Source: Caballeronia cordobensis
GTDB taxonomy: Bacteria > Pseudomonadota > Gammaproteobacteria > Burkholderiales > Burkholderiaceae
DNA: 64,000 nucleotides
NCBI RefSeq assembly: GCF_001544575.2
Contig: NZ_FCNY02000001.1
Coordinates: 124,001 to 188,000 of the forward strand
Direction of reading: 5' to 3'
Shown here: piece by piece, positions 1 to 9,762 of the stretch
Position numbering within the stretch: the stretch's first letter is position 1
How the letters are laid out: every line of letters starts with the position of its first letter
Notes under the pieces: generated by a model
What the model was told of the DNA's origin: nothing
The model's input: only the letters and a program-made list of their open reading frames with translations
The model's database searches: none
Translations under genes and position numbers: made by a program

Positions 1-1339
1 TACGCAATCTATGCGGTTCGTCCGAATCGAATCCCGCGCACTGCTGCGCGACCTGCGTGCCGAGCGCCGTTTCATCGAACGCAAAACCGAGATAGGCCGC
101 ACTCGCCTTCAGCCGCGCAACGTGACGCGCGTAGTGGCGCACGCCTGCATCGCGCGTGGCAAAGCACGTCTCGAAAAGCTCGAAGCCGGGATCCGCGCCG
201 GTCAGAAAGCGTGCTTTCAACAGACACTCCTCGTATTCGTCGGCGGCGATGCTGTCGAGCACGATGCCTGCGCCGATGCCCAGCACGCCGCGCTGCTTCG
301 AAGCATCGACGACGAGCGTGCGGATCGCCACCGACAAGCAGAAATCGCCGCTCGCATCGAGCCATCCGATCGCGCCCGTGTAAAGCCCGCGCGGCGTGCT
401 TTCGATCTCGTCGATCAGTTGCATCGTGCGGTACTTGGGCGCGCCGGTGATCGAGCCGCACGGAAACAGCGCGCGCACGATATCGGCGAACGACGTGCCC
501 GGAATCACGCGCGCCTCGATGGTCGAAGTCATCTGCCAGACCGACGCATACGGCTCGACCGAGAACAGTGCCGGCACGTTCACCGAGCCCGTGACCGCCA
601 CGCGCGACATGTCGTTGCGCAGCAAGTCGACGATCATCACGTTCTCGGCGCGGTTCTTCGGGTCGTTGTGGAGCGCTTCGGGATCGGATTCACGCGGCGC
701 GGTGCCTTTCATGGGCCGCGCGCGCAACAGATCACCCGCTTTCTCGACGAAGAGTTCCGGCGAGCACGACACGACCGACCTGCCATCCGGCAACACGATG
801 AACGCGCCGTAGTGCACGGCCTGCCGTTCGCGCAAGCGCCGATAGAGCGCGAGCGGCGCGCCGAACACATCGAAGTTCAGCCGGTATGTGTAGTTGATCT
901 GATACGACTCGCCCTCTCTCAACGCTTCCTGAACGGCGGCGATGGCCTGGTCGAATTCGCCGCGCGTGACGCTCGCTTCGATCCCCGCGATGCCCGCGAT
1001 GTCTTCGACTTCATGCGACGCAAGCCACGCGCTCGCTTCATCGCGGGAGAGGAACGCGCGCGATCGAAACATCAGCACGCGCAACGCATGTTCGTCCCCA
1101 CGCCCGATCGTGCCGAACTGAAGATTGCGCCCGAACTCGTAATCCGCGACGACGACCGCATGCAATCCGCGTCGCAGATCGCCTTCGATGGCGGCGCACA
1201 CCGCGTCGAGCGCATGGCCGTCCACGCACACGCGTTCGTGCGCGAAGTCCGTGTACAAACGACTCGACCGCCTTTCGGCGGTCGCATCGCAATCGTCGAG
1301 CAGCGCAAAGAGTGCGCCGCGCTCCGCTTCGGTCGTCAT
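1..1339 (-). CDS. pabB: Aminodeoxychorismate synthase component I fused to aminodeoxychorismate lyase (PabBC), 3' end outside the window
   Basis: This is the chorismate-using step of p-aminobenzoate (folate) synthesis in the cytoplasm. 446 codons are visible from an ATG at 1339 and the frame runs open off the left edge. Chorismate-binding family motifs can be read: QINYTYRL, an RAENVMIVDLLRND block and a PCGSITGAPK block. From about residue 395 the sequence changes to FELFETCFATRDAG followed by RHYARHVARLKASA, which resembles the start of the PabC class-IV aminotransferase fold. The gene is therefore probably a bifunctional PabB-PabC fusion, common in this bacterial group; the PabC active-site lysine lies beyond the edge. 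It starts 25 bp after the dnaJ stop and may be read through from the heat-shock operon. PabB identity is more likely than anthranilate synthase TrpE because of the fused lyase-like part. Confidence 0.85.
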   Translation of the reverse strand, partial: MTTEAERGALFALLDDCDATAERRSSRLYTDFAHERVCVDGHALDAVCAAIEGDLRRGLHAVVVADYEFGRNLQFGTIGRGDEHALRVLMFRSRAFLSRDEASAWLASHEVEDIAGIAGIEASVTRGEFDQAIAAVQEALREGESYQINYTYRLNFDVFGAPLALYRRLRERQAVHYGAFIVLPDGRSVVSCSPELFVEKAGDLLRARPMKGTAPRESDPEALHNDPKNRAENVMIVDLLRNDMSRVAVTGSVNVPALFSVEPYASVWQMTSTIEARVIPGTSFADIVRALFPCGSITGAPKYRTMQLIDEIESTPRGLYTGAIGWLDASGDFCLSVAIRTLVVDASKQRGVLGIGAGIVLDSIAADEYEECLLKARFLTGADPGFELFETCFATRDAGVRHYARHVARLKASAAYLGFAFDETALGTQVAQQCAGFDSDEPHRLR

Positions 1340-1364
1340 GGCCTTACGTCGCAAACTGACCGCA

Positions 1365-2501
1365 TCAGTCGAAGAAGCTCTTCACGCGGTCGAACCAGCT
1401 TTTGCTTTGCGGACTGTGCCGCGCGCCGCCCTGCTCGAGCGACTTTTCGAACTGCTTCAGCAGATCGCGCTGCTGTTCGGTCAGCTTGACAGGCGTTTCC
1501 ACCTGAACATGCACGTACAAATCGCCGGCGATGCTCGAACGCAAACCCTTGATGCCCTTGCCGCGCAGACGGAACGTCTTGCCCGACTGCGTGCCTTCCG
1601 GCACCGTGAAGCTCGCGCGGCCCGCCAGCGTCGGCACTTCGATCTCGCCGCCGAGCGCCGCCGTGGTGAACGGAATCGGCATCTGGCAATGCAGGTCGTC
1701 GCCGTCGCGCTCGAACACCGAATGCTGCTTGATGTGGATTTCTACATACAGGTCGCCGCTCGGACCGCCGTTGATGCCCGGCTCGCCGTTGCCCGCCGAG
1801 CGGATGCGCATGCCGTCGTCGATGCCCGCCGGAATCTTCACTTCCAGCGTCTTCGTTTCCTTCACCTTGCCCGCGCCGTGGCAGTTCGCGCACGGATCGG
1901 GAATGTAGCTGCCGCTGCCGTGGCACTTCGGGCACGTCTGCTGGATGCTGAAAAAGCCCTGCGACATGCGCACCTGGCCCTGGCCGTGACAGGTCGGGCA
2001 GGTTTCGGGCTTGGTGCCCGGCTTCGCGCCCGAACCGTGACAGACGTTGCAGTTTGTCCAGCTCGGCACGCGGATCTGCGTGTCGTAACCGTGCGCCGCC
2101 TGTTCGAGCGTGATCTCCATGCTGTAGCGCAAGTCCGCGCCGCGATACACCTGCGGACCGCCGCGACCGCCGCGCGCCGCGCCGCCCGCCGCCTGCCCGA
2201 AGATGTCGCCGAAGATATCGCCGAAGGCATCGGCAAAACCGCCGAAGCCCTGCGCGCCCGCGCCCGCCATGTTCGGATCCACGCCCGCGTGGCCGTACTG
2301 ATCGTACGCGGCGCGCTTCTGCTGGTCGGAGAGCATTTCATAGGCTTCCTTCGCCTCCTTGAAATTCTCTTCCGCCTTCTTGTTGTCCGGATTGCGGTCA
2401 GGGTGATACTTCATCGCGAGCTTGCGATACGCCTTCTTGATCTCGTCGTCGCTCGCGTTCTTCGCCACGCCCAGAACGTCGTAGTAATCCCGTTTCGCCA
2501 T
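1365..2501 (-). CDS. dnaJ: Chaperone DnaJ (Hsp40)
   Basis: This is the cochaperone that delivers unfolded clients to DnaK and stimulates its ATPase. The protein has 378 residues, the usual length. The J domain occupies residues 1-70 with the HPD motif at 33-35. A Gly/Phe-rich linker rich in [16 protein letters not shown] sequence follows. Four CxxCxGxG zinc motifs are present ([32 protein letters not shown]), then the C-terminal substrate-binding domain. It lies downstream of dnaK on the same strand, separated by 235 bp that carry two hairpins. No strong Shine-Dalgarno is visible before the ATG. No own heat-shock promoter was recognised, so expression probably depends on readthrough from dnaK. 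Confidence 0.98.
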   Translation of the reverse strand: MAKRDYYDVLGVAKNASDDEIKKAYRKLAMKYHPDRNPDNKKAEENFKEAKEAYEMLSDQQKRAAYDQYGHAGVDPNMAGAGAQGFGGFADAFGDIFGDIFGQAAGGAARGGRGGPQVYRGADLRYSMEITLEQAAHGYDTQIRVPSWTNCNVCHGSGAKPGTKPETCPTCHGQGQVRMSQGFFSIQQTCPKCHGSGSYIPDPCANCHGAGKVKETKTLEVKIPAGIDDGMRIRSAGNGEPGINGGPSGDLYVEIHIKQHSVFERDGDDLHCQMPIPFTTAALGGEIEVPTLAGRASFTVPEGTQSGKTFRLRGKGIKGLRSSIAGDLYVHVQVETPVKLTEQQRDLLKQFEKSLEQGGARHSPQSKSWFDRVKSFFD

Positions 2502-2612
2502 GTCGGTTCGATCCCGCCGCGCGTCACGCGACGGTTCCTCTCAGATGCTGCGGGTTCCATGCTGCAACCCGCGCGTAAAACTCTTGCGCCTCGCCTGAAG
2601 CAACGCGCCTCT

Positions 2613-2652
2613 AAAAACAACGTGCCCGGAGAGCCCAAAAGGCTCGCCAGGC
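2613..2652 (-). terminator. Second hairpin in the dnaK-dnaJ spacer, possible weak terminator or pause
   Basis: On the minus strand, arms at 2641-2652 and 2624-2635 pair over 12 positions with one mismatch and one G-U pair around a 5-nt loop. A run of five U lies at 2617-2613 after a six-base gap. An outer pair, 2649-2657 with 2602-2610 (9 bp perfect), could enclose or compete with it. Function is inferred. Confidence 0.45.
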
Positions 2653-2694
2653 GCGTTCCACGTCAGACGCCAAACGCGTCCCGGTGACACCACC

Positions 2695-2727
2695 GAAAAG
2701 GCGCGTGGACGTTGCCGCCCACGCGCC
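2695..2727 (-). terminator. Intrinsic terminator just after dnaK
   Basis: On the minus strand the arms 2719-2727 and 2700-2708 form a perfect 9-bp GC-rich stem (GGCGCGTGG and its complement) with a 10-nt loop, followed by four U. It begins 10 bp past the dnaK stop, so part of the dnaK message probably ends before dnaJ. Confidence 0.75.
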
Positions 2728-2736
2728 TCACCCGGC

Positions 2737-4692
2737 TTAGTCCTTCTTCACTTCCTTGAAGTCGGCATCCACGACGTCGTCGTGCTGCTGGCTCGCGCCC
2801 GCTTCCGCCGATGCACCCGCGCCTGCCGCACCCGCGGCCGCGCCCGCCGCGCCTTGCTGCGCCTGCATGTCGGCGTACATCTTCTCGCCGAGCTTCTGCG
2901 AGGCTTGCGACAGCGCTTCGACCTTCGCGTCGATCGTGGCCTTGTCCGACGCGTTGTCCTTCAGCGCGTCTTCGAGGTCCTTCAGCGCGGCTTCGATCTT
3001 CTCCTTATCCGAAGCGTCGACCTTGTCGCCGTACTCGGCAACGGCCTTCTTCGTGCTGTGCACCAGCGCGTCACCCTGATTGCGGGCATCGGCCAGTTCG
3101 CGCAGCTTGTGATCTTCCTCGGCGTTGGCTTCGGCGTCCTTCACCATCTTGTCGATTTCCGCGTCGGTCAGACCCGAGTTCGCCTTGATGGTGATCTTGT
3201 TTTCCTTGCCCGTCGCCTTGTCCTTCGCGCCGACGTGCAGAATGCCGTTCGCGTCGATGTCGAAGGTCACTTCGATCTGCGGCGTGCCGCGCGGTGCGGG
3301 CGGAATGCCTTCGAGGTTGAATTCGCCGAGCAGCTTGTTGCCCGCGGCCATTTCACGCTCGCCCTGGAACACCTTGATCGTCACGGCGCCCTGGTTGTCG
3401 TCCGCCGTCGAATACACTTGCGCGTGCTTCGTCGGGATGGTCGTGTTCTTGTTGATCATCTTCGTCATCACGCCGCCGAGCGTCTCGATGCCGAGCGACA
3501 AAGGCGTCACGTCGAGCAGCAGCACGTCCTTGCGGTCGCCGGACAGAACCTGGCCTTGAATCGCGGCGCCCACGGCCACGGCTTCGTCCGGGTTCACGTC
3601 ACGGCGCGGGTCCTTGCCGAAGAACTCCTTCACCTTTTCCTGCACCTTCGGCATGCGCGTCATGCCGCCGACGAGGATCACGTCGTCGATTTCGCCGACC
3701 TTCACGCCCGCGTCCTTGATCGCGATGCGGCACGGTTCGATCGTGCGTTCGATCAGCTCTTCGACGAGCGCTTCGAGCTTGGCGCGCGTGAACTTGAGGT
3801 TCAAGTGCTTCGGACCCGACGCGTCCGCCGTGATGTACGGCAGGTTGATGTCGGTCTGCGCCGTCGACGACAGCTCGATCTTCGCCTTTTCAGCGGCTTC
3901 CTTCAGGCGTTGCAGCGCGAGCACGTCTTTCGACAGATCGACGCCCTGCTCCTTCTTGAACTCGCCGATGATGTAATCGATGATGCGCTGGTCGAAGTCT
4001 TCACCGCCGAGGAACGTATCGCCGTTCGTCGAGAGCACTTCGAACTGCATTTCGCCGTCCACATCCGCGATTTCGATGATGGAAATGTCGAACGTGCCGC
4101 CGCCCAGGTCGAACACGGCGATCTTGCGGTCGCCCTTTTCGGCCTTGTCCAGACCGAACGCGAGCGCGGCCGCCGTCGGTTCGTTGATGATGCGCTTGAC
4201 TTCCAGACCGGCGATGCGGCCCGCGTCCTTCGTTGCCTGACGCTGGCTGTCGTTGAAGTACGCCGGAACCGTGATGACGGCTTCCGTCACCGGCTCGCCG
4301 AGGTAGTCTTCAGCGGTCTTCTTCATCTTGCGCAGCACTTCGGCGGAAACCTGCGAAGGCGCGAGCTTCGCGCCGTGCGCTTCGACCCATGCGTCGCCGT
4401 TGTCGTGCTTGACGATCTTGTACGGCATCAGGCCGATGTCCTTCTGCACTTCCTTTTCGTCGAAGCGGCGGCCGATCAGGCGCTTGACCGCGTACAGCGT
4501 GTTGCGCGGGTTCGTGACCGACTGGCGCTTGGCGGGCGCGCCGACGAGGATCTCGTTGTCATCCATGTACGCGATGATCGACGGCGTGGTGCGCGCGCCT
4601 TCCGAGTTCTCGATGACCTTGACCTGATTGCCTTCCATCAGCGCCACGCACGAGTTCGTGGTGCCGAGGTCGATACCGATGATTTTGCCCAT
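2737..4692 (-). CDS. dnaK: Molecular chaperone DnaK (Hsp70)
   Basis: This is the ATP-dependent Hsp70 that binds exposed hydrophobic segments and works with DnaJ and GrpE. It has 651 residues, full length. Signatures visible are the N-terminal [13 protein letters not shown], the [13 protein letters not shown] phosphate-binding loop and [14 protein letters not shown] in the ATPase domain. The substrate-binding domain follows. The C-terminus is an Ala/Gly-rich tail ending in [14 protein letters not shown], the conserved acidic end. The ATG is preceded by AGGAGAG at good spacing. It has its own sigma-32-like promoter in the 239-bp gap behind grpE and a terminator right after the stop. Confidence 0.99.
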   Translation of the reverse strand: MGKIIGIDLGTTNSCVALMEGNQVKVIENSEGARTTPSIIAYMDDNEILVGAPAKRQSVTNPRNTLYAVKRLIGRRFDEKEVQKDIGLMPYKIVKHDNGDAWVEAHGAKLAPSQVSAEVLRKMKKTAEDYLGEPVTEAVITVPAYFNDSQRQATKDAGRIAGLEVKRIINEPTAAALAFGLDKAEKGDRKIAVFDLGGGTFDISIIEIADVDGEMQFEVLSTNGDTFLGGEDFDQRIIDYIIGEFKKEQGVDLSKDVLALQRLKEAAEKAKIELSSTAQTDINLPYITADASGPKHLNLKFTRAKLEALVEELIERTIEPCRIAIKDAGVKVGEIDDVILVGGMTRMPKVQEKVKEFFGKDPRRDVNPDEAVAVGAAIQGQVLSGDRKDVLLLDVTPLSLGIETLGGVMTKMINKNTTIPTKHAQVYSTADDNQGAVTIKVFQGEREMAAGNKLLGEFNLEGIPPAPRGTPQIEVTFDIDANGILHVGAKDKATGKENKITIKANSGLTDAEIDKMVKDAEANAEEDHKLRELADARNQGDALVHSTKKAVAEYGDKVDASDKEKIEAALKDLEDALKDNASDKATIDAKVEALSQASQKLGEKMYADMQAQQGAAGAAAGAAGAGASAEAGASQQHDDVVDADFKEVKKD

Positions 4693-4808
4693 TTTTTATC
4701 ACTCTCCTAACTTTGATCGCGGTGGCGTTGCGGCGGGCGGGGCGATGCGCCCCACGCCGGCTTATGCCGATTTACCGGGCCGAACGCCCAAAATTCATAC
4801 CTGTACGC

Positions 4809-4837
4809 AAGATAAGAGCGCCAGTTTCGATTTCAAG
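4809..4837 (-). promoter_or_regulatory. Sigma-32-like heat-shock promoter for dnaK
   Basis: On the minus strand a perfect CTTGAAA (4837-4831) is followed after 14 bp by CTTATCTT (4816-4809). This partly matches the sigma-32 -10 element CCCCATNT, keeping the AT-N-T end. It lies in the grpE-dnaK gap, about 115 bp before the dnaK ATG. The -35 match is strong and the -10 match partial. Confidence 0.6.
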
Positions 4838-4931
4838 ACCCTGAAAGCGATGCGGTCTATAACTTTTTTTGCGCAGGACGCCATGCCGGCCGGCCGCCGA
4901 CGTTCGCCGGCGGCGACGCGGGTCATGCGCG

Positions 4932-5534
4932 TTACTTCGGCGCGGCGACCGTCACGAGCGCCGGGCGCAAGACGCGGTCGGCGATGACGTAGCCCTTTTG
5001 CAGCACCGTGACGACGGTATTCGGGTCCTGCTCCGCCGGCACCATCGAAATGGCCTGGTGGCGATGCGGATCGAATTTTTCGCCGACCGGATTCACCGCG
5101 ATCACGCGGCCTTTCTCCAGCGCACCGGTCAACTGGCGCAGCGTCAGTTCGACGCCCTCGCGCACCTTGGCGAGATCCGACGATTGATCCGCAAGCGCGG
5201 CTTCGAGGCTGTCGAGCACGGGCAGCAGATTTTCCGCGAAATTTTCGATGGCGAATTTATGCGCCTTCGCGACGTCTTCCTGGCTGCGGCGGCGCACGTT
5301 TTCCGTTTCGGCCTTGGCGCGCAGGAAATCTTCCTTGAGCGCGGCGATCGTGGCCTGCGCTTCGGCGAGGGCGCTTTCGGCCTCGTTCGGCGCCGCTTGC
5401 GGCGCGGCAGCCGCGTCCGCCGGTGCGGCCTGCGGCTGCTGAGCCGTGGCGTTGGTCGTGTCGGCGGCCTGGCGCGCGTTTTCGTCGGCGGGCGCCGGGT
5501 TCTGGCTCGCTGAATTCTCTTGCGTGTTTTCCAT
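4932..5534 (-). CDS. grpE: Nucleotide exchange factor GrpE
   Basis: GrpE releases ADP from DnaK and acts as a thermosensor in the chaperone cycle. The chosen start ([10 protein letters not shown]) gives 200 residues; an in-frame upstream start would only add residues without family resemblance. Residues 1-50 are a low-complexity Ala/Gln/Pro-rich segment. A long helix follows ([22 protein letters not shown], then [13 protein letters not shown]). The conserved beta-domain reads [10 protein letters not shown] and [16 protein letters not shown]. It is first in the grpE-dnaK-dnaJ block and is preceded by a clear heat-shock promoter. Confidence 0.97.
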   Translation of the reverse strand: MENTQENSASQNPAPADENARQAADTTNATAQQPQAAPADAAAAPQAAPNEAESALAEAQATIAALKEDFLRAKAETENVRRRSQEDVAKAHKFAIENFAENLLPVLDSLEAALADQSSDLAKVREGVELTLRQLTGALEKGRVIAVNPVGEKFDPHRHQAISMVPAEQDPNTVVTVLQKGYVIADRVLRPALVTVAAPK

Positions 5535-5620
5535 GTCGCTGAATGTGTATTGCTGTGAGTTGAGTCGGATGCGAAAGCGGCCGTTGATCACCGGGGCCGC
5601 GTTTTTCGCACTAGCGGCGG

Positions 5621-5648
5621 AAATTGGGGCGTCCAGGACTTTTTCAAG
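5621..5648 (-). promoter_or_regulatory. Sigma-32-like heat-shock promoter for grpE
   Basis: On the minus strand CTTGAAA (5648-5642) is followed after 12 bp by CCCCAATT (5629-5622), close to the consensus CTTGAAA / CCCCATNT. It sits 87 bp before the grpE ATG. The rest of the 5535-5880 gap also holds the upstream region of the small plus-strand gene at 5881; no other feature was recognised there. Confidence 0.75.
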
Positions 5649-5880
5649 GCTTCGGATGAATTTATCCGCCCCTCGGTGGCGCGAAAATGACCCGGAACAG
5701 ACACTTCAGCGCGCCGCGCCAACTTCAGATTGAGGGAAAGCCCTAAGTCGCCTACACTTCGAAAAAGCACCGCAGGAAGCACGTTAACCCTAATCCTACG
5801 AATGCTTCAATCCGCTTCAGCCCATGCCCGTTTCCTGACCCGGCCGAACACTGACCGGGCAACCCGCTCTTGGGGGTACC

Positions 5881-6042
5881 ATGAAACTGACCTTTGCTAT
5901 CGCGGTGGTCGCCCTGGTACTCGTCGCGGGAACGACCACCATTTGCATGTCCGGCGCCGTGACCGACCGTAACATCGAGTACGGCGGCGTTCACGCGACC
6001 ATGGAAAGCTTCTTCAGTCCGGATCTGAAAATTTGTCGATGA
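5881..6042 (+). CDS. Small exported or membrane-anchored protein, 53 aa, unknown function
   Basis: The ATG at 5881 follows a GGGGG ribosome-binding stretch. Residues 1-22 form a hydrophobic signal-like segment with a Lys at position 2 (MKLTFAIAVVALVLVAGTTT). A polar tail of about 30 residues follows (GAVTDRNIEYGGVHA ...) with cysteines at 22 and 52. No lipobox is evident, because the residues before Cys22 do not fit L-A/S-G/A-C. The 3' end overlaps the convergent S4-protein gene by 29 bp. I do not recognise the family. A signal-like N-terminus plus a good ribosome-binding site makes it a likely real gene. Confidence 0.6.
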   Translation: MKLTFAIAVVALVLVAGTTTICMSGAVTDRNIEYGGVHATMESFFSPDLKICR

Positions 6043-6421
6043 CGCGCCGGTCGCGCTTCGTCGGCCTGCCTTGCAAGTTGGACGCGGGCTCGCGGAAATG
6101 CTTGCGGCGTTCGGCTTCGGCCACGCGCTTGGCGCGCCCTTCTTCGGTTTCGGCATAAAGCGTCTGCGCGACCGTCGCCGGGCCGCGCACGTCGCACACG
6201 CCGAGCACTTCGACCTGCCAGACGAGCCGCTCGATATCGATCTCGACGATATCCCCGATACGCACGTCCTTCGACGGCTTCACGTTCGCACCGCCAATCT
6301 TCACGCGACCTTTTTCGACCGCATCGCTCGCAAGCGAACGCGTCTTGAAGAAGCGCGCCGCCCATAACCATTTGTCGATGCGCAAACGCGCGCCGGGTTC
6401 CGTCGAAATCTTGTAGTTCAT
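6014..6421 (-). CDS. hslR: S4-domain RNA-binding protein, HslR/Hsp15 family
   Basis: Hsp15 binds free 50S subunits carrying stalled nascent chains and is heat-induced in E. coli. This protein has 135 residues. The S4 domain begins at about residue 12 (RIDKWLWAARFFKTRSLA) and includes the KGRVKIGG and GDIVEI strands. The C-terminal tail is Lys/Arg-rich (GRPTKRDRRVIDKF), as in Hsp15. It starts 25 bp after hemH on the same strand and probably shares its transcript. The 3' end overlaps the small plus-strand gene. Confidence 0.85.
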   Translation of the reverse strand: MNYKISTEPGARLRIDKWLWAARFFKTRSLASDAVEKGRVKIGGANVKPSKDVRIGDIVEIDIERLVWQVEVLGVCDVRGPATVAQTLYAETEEGRAKRVAEAERRKHFREPASNLQGRPTKRDRRVIDKFSDPD

Positions 6422-6446
6422 CAGCGAATCTTTCCTAAAGCCGCAT

Positions 6447-7514
6447 TCAGCCGACGGCCGTGAGCGGCTGCACGGTCTGCACCGGCCATCCCTGAAGATG
6501 CTGCGCGGCGATCTCTCCCAGCGCCTTGATCCACGCGGGCGACGAATTGAGGCAGGCGATGCGGTGAAAATGCTTGCCGCCGGCCTTCAAGAATTCGTCA
6601 CGCACCTCGATGCCGATTTCCTCGATGGTCTCCAGGCAATCGGCCGTGAAGCCGGGGCAGAACACGTCCACGCGCGCGACGCCGCCCGCGCCCAGCTCCG
6701 CGACCGTCGGCGCGGTGTACGGCTGCAGCCACTCCGCGCGGCCGAAGCGCGACTGGAACGTCACGCGGCACTCGACCGGCGTGAGCCCGAGCGCGGACGT
6801 CAGCAGCGAACTGGTCTGCTGACACTGGTCGTGATAGGGATCGCCAAGGTCCATCGTGCGCTTGGGCACGCCGTGAAAGCTCAGCACGAGCTTGTCGCCG
6901 GCGGCGAAGTCCGGCGCGCCGTGATGCCGCCAGTAATCGCGCACCTGCTCCGCGAGCGCGGCGATATACGCCGGATGATCCGCGTAATGGCGGATCGTTC
7001 GGATCTCGGGCTGATTGCGCACGCGCCTGAGCGCAGCGAACGCGTCGTCGAACGCGGTGGCTGTCGTGGACGACGAATACTGCGGATACATCGGCAGCAG
7101 CAGAATGCGGTCCGCGCCTTCGAGCTTCAGTTGATTGAGCATCGCGCCGATGCCGGGCGTGCCGTAGCGCATCGCGTAATCGACGATCACGTGATAGTCG
7201 TTCGCCGCGAAAAGCCGCCGCAGCCCTTCGACCTGCTTTTCCGTGTGCACGCGCAGCGGCGAGCCTTCCGGCATCCACACTTGCGCGTATTTCCTGGCCG
7301 ACGCGCGCGAGCGGAACGGCAGGATCGCGCCGCGCAGAATGATCTGCCAGACGAACGCAGGAATTTCGACGACGCGCGGATCGGACAGAAACTGCGCCAG
7401 ATACTTGCGCACCGCTCGCGGGGTGGGCGCGTCCGGCGTGCCGAGATTGATCAGCAGCACCGCGACGCGATGCGAAGCGCTGGGCTGCGAGGGCAACTCG
7501 AGGTCGAAACGCAT
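6447..7514 (-). CDS. hemH: Ferrochelatase (protoheme ferro-lyase)
   Basis: This enzyme inserts Fe2+ into protoporphyrin IX, the last step of protoheme synthesis, at the inner face of the membrane. It has 355 residues. The opening [13 protein letters not shown], the metal-ligand region [21 protein letters not shown] and the acidic motif in [13 protein letters not shown] are all present. Expected catalytic residues are the His of SFHG and the Glu of CLETIEE. The ribosome-binding site is weak. It lies between hrcA (120 bp upstream) and the S4 protein, an arrangement linking heme synthesis to the heat-shock cluster by position only. Confidence 0.97.
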   Translation of the reverse strand: MRFDLELPSQPSASHRVAVLLINLGTPDAPTPRAVRKYLAQFLSDPRVVEIPAFVWQIILRGAILPFRSRASARKYAQVWMPEGSPLRVHTEKQVEGLRRLFAANDYHVIVDYAMRYGTPGIGAMLNQLKLEGADRILLLPMYPQYSSSTTATAFDDAFAALRRVRNQPEIRTIRHYADHPAYIAALAEQVRDYWRHHGAPDFAAGDKLVLSFHGVPKRTMDLGDPYHDQCQQTSSLLTSALGLTPVECRVTFQSRFGRAEWLQPYTAPTVAELGAGGVARVDVFCPGFTADCLETIEEIGIEVRDEFLKAGGKHFHRIACLNSSPAWIKALGEIAAQHLQGWPVQTVQPLTAVG

Positions 7515-7634
7515 AGGGGAAGCGGGCCGGAAGGTCGTCGTCGGAAAAGGTGAAGACCATTATAGCGGCGCGCTTCTCGACGCATCATTGGCCGAACGGC
7601 CTAGTGGCGGACCCGTGCGCGATGCGCCAGGATG

Positions 7635-8651
7635 TCACTGATGACTGAGCGACATCGACAGCAAACGCGCGGTGATGTCCACGATCGGAATGACGCGGTT
7701 GTACGCCATGCGCGTCGGGCCGATCACGCCGAGCGTGCCGACGATCTTGCCGTTGACTTCGTACGGCGCGGTCACGACGCTCATTTCCTCGATCGGCACG
7801 AGATTCGATTCTCCGCCGATGAAAATCTGCACGCCTTGCGCGTGACTCGAAACATCCAGCAATTGCAGGAGGCTCGTCTTTTGGTCGAACAAGTCGAACA
7901 GCTTGCGCAGCCGCGCCATGTCGGACGAAAGGTCCGCCACTTCCAGCAGGTTGCGCTCGCCGGAAATCAGCACGGTGTCCGTGGGGTCCGTCTCGGCGGT
8001 GCTCGCGACCACGGCGGCCTGCATGAGCGCGGTCATGTCGCCATGCAACTGGTCGATTTCCTCGCGCAGACGCCGGCGCACTTCGTCGAAGGACAGGCCC
8101 GCGAAATGCGCGTTGATGTAATTGGAGGCCTCGACGAGCTGCGAGGGCGAGTAGTCGCGCTGCGTGGCCATCATGCGGTTCTGGACATCGCCTTCGGGTG
8201 TCACGATGATGAGCAGAATGCGCTTGTCCGACAGCCGCATGAACTCGATCTGCTTGAACATGTGGCTGCGGCGCGGCGTGAGCACGACGCCCGCGAACGA
8301 CGAGAGATTGGACAGCACGCTCGCCGCCGCCGCGACGATCTTCTGCGGCTCCTCGCCTTGCAGGCGGGTCTTGACCGCGGTGGTCATCGCTTCGTCTTCG
8401 GGGCCTTCTACAGTCAGCATCGTGTCGACGAAGAGCCGGTAGCCGCGCGGCGTGGGAATGCGGCCCGCCGACGTATGCGGACTCGCGACCAGGCCGAGCT
8501 CTTCCAGGTCCGACATGACGTTGCGGATCGTCGCGGGGCTCAGTTCGAGGCCCGAATGACGTGATAACGTGCGCGAACCGACCGGCTGACCTTCGGCGAT
8601 GTAGCGCTCGATCAACGTTTTAAGGAGGGTTTGTGCACGTGGGTCTAGCAT
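7635..8651 (-). CDS. hrcA: Heat-inducible transcription repressor HrcA
   Basis: HrcA represses chaperonin genes by binding the CIRCE inverted repeat and is itself folded by GroEL. The ATG at 8651 ([17 protein letters not shown]) gives 338 residues; a TTG two codons earlier is possible. The N-terminal winged helix includes [20 protein letters not shown], which fits the recognition helix, followed by [16 protein letters not shown]. The gene is divergent from nadK across 186 bp. No CIRCE element was found in front of hrcA, grpE or dnaK in this window, so its targets probably lie elsewhere. Confidence 0.96.
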   Translation of the reverse strand: MLDPRAQTLLKTLIERYIAEGQPVGSRTLSRHSGLELSPATIRNVMSDLEELGLVASPHTSAGRIPTPRGYRLFVDTMLTVEGPEDEAMTTAVKTRLQGEEPQKIVAAAASVLSNLSSFAGVVLTPRRSHMFKQIEFMRLSDKRILLIIVTPEGDVQNRMMATQRDYSPSQLVEASNYINAHFAGLSFDEVRRRLREEIDQLHGDMTALMQAAVVASTAETDPTDTVLISGERNLLEVADLSSDMARLRKLFDLFDQKTSLLQLLDVSSHAQGVQIFIGGESNLVPIEEMSVVTAPYEVNGKIVGTLGVIGPTRMAYNRVIPIVDITARLLSMSLSHQ

Positions 8652-8740
8652 GGGCAAATTCTAGCTCAACGAGTCGGGGGGCGGCGAGCCGCGCCGCGTG
8701 CGCTGCGTTCAACGTCCGCTCCATTCTAGCGAGAAACGGC

Positions 8741-8770
8741 GGGGCCGCCCGTGCGGCGCCGCGCGGCCCC
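8741..8770. other. Strong GC hairpin in the hrcA-nadK intergenic region
   Basis: GGGGCCGC (8741-8748) and GCGGCCCC (8763-8770) are perfect inverted repeats around a 14-nt loop, about 70 bp before nadK and 90 bp before hrcA. No U-tract follows. It may be an operator or only a GC-rich fold. Confidence 0.35.
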
Positions 8771-8837
8771 GCGAAAGCGCGCCCGGAGGCCGTCGCCCAC
8801 GGTTCTTTTCGCTCTCTGACTATGGTGTAATGCCGGC

Positions 8838-9734
8838 ATGGAAATTGGCCAATTCAAGACCGTCGCCCTCGTGGGGCGCACCAACACGCCGGGCATCGAG
8901 GCGCCGCTGAGAGCGCTCGCCGATCTCCTTGCGCAGCAAGGGTTCGAGGTCGTGTTCGAGGCGGGCACCGCGAAGGACGTCGGCGTCACGGATTTCCCGG
9001 CGCTGTCCATCGCGGAGATGGGCGCGCGCGCGGATGTCGCGATCGTGCTCGGCGGCGACGGCACGATGCTCGGCATCGGCCGGCAACTCGCGCCGTACAA
9101 GACGCCGCTCATCGGCGTGAATCACGGGCGGCTCGGCTTCATCACGGACATTCCGCTCAAGGCCATGCGCGAGATCGTGCCGCAGCTGCTCGCCGGCCAG
9201 TTCGAGCGCGAGGAGCGCAGCCTGCTCGAAGCGCGCATCGTGCGCAACGACAAGCCCATCTACCACGCGCTCGCCTTCAACGATGTCGTCGTGAACCGCA
9301 GCGGCTTCTCCGGCATGGCGGAGCTGCGCGTGTCCGTCGATGGCCACTTCATGTACAACCAGCGCTCGGACGGCCTGATCGTCGCTACGCCGACCGGCTC
9401 GACCGCCTATGCGCTGTCGTCCGCGGGGCCGATCCTGCATCCGCAGTTGCAGGGCTTCGTGCTCGTGCCGATCGCACCGCACTCGCTGTCGAATCGTCCG
9501 ATCGTGCTGTCCGACGACTCCAAAGTGACCATTCAGATCATCGGCGGGCGCGACGTGAACGTGAACTTCGACATGCAGTCGTTCACCGCCGTCGAGCTGA
9601 ACGATGCCATCGAAGTGCGGCGCTCCAAGCATACGGTGCCGGTGCTGCATCCGGTCGGCTACAGCACGTACGCGACGCTGCGCAAGAAGCTGCACTGGAA
9701 CGAGCATCCGTCGCAGGACGCCTCTTCTCTCTGA
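8838..9734 (+). CDS. nadK: NAD kinase
   Basis: This enzyme phosphorylates NAD+ to NADP+ in the cytoplasm using ATP or polyphosphate. It has 298 residues. The family motifs GGDGTML and [12 protein letters not shown] are present, as are the NE/D-type substrate loop [10 protein letters not shown] and [19 protein letters not shown] run resembling a -10 box (TATGGTGTAAT) lies just before the ATG, so the 5' leader may be short. recN starts 28 bp after the stop, suggesting a two-gene transcript. Confidence 0.97.
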   Translation: MEIGQFKTVALVGRTNTPGIEAPLRALADLLAQQGFEVVFEAGTAKDVGVTDFPALSIAEMGARADVAIVLGGDGTMLGIGRQLAPYKTPLIGVNHGRLGFITDIPLKAMREIVPQLLAGQFEREERSLLEARIVRNDKPIYHALAFNDVVVNRSGFSGMAELRVSVDGHFMYNQRSDGLIVATPTGSTAYALSSAGPILHPQLQGFVLVPIAPHSLSNRPIVLSDDSKVTIQIIGGRDVNVNFDMQSFTAVELNDAIEVRRSKHTVPVLHPVGYSTYATLRKKLHWNEHPSQDASSL

Positions 9735-9762
9735 ACTACCGATTTCCCCTTCCGAAGCGTCC

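Noticed and set aside
4893..4914. Hairpin GCCGCCG/CGGCGGC between grpE and dnaK
   Set aside because: On the minus strand it is followed by an A-run and not a U-run, so it is not a terminator for grpE.
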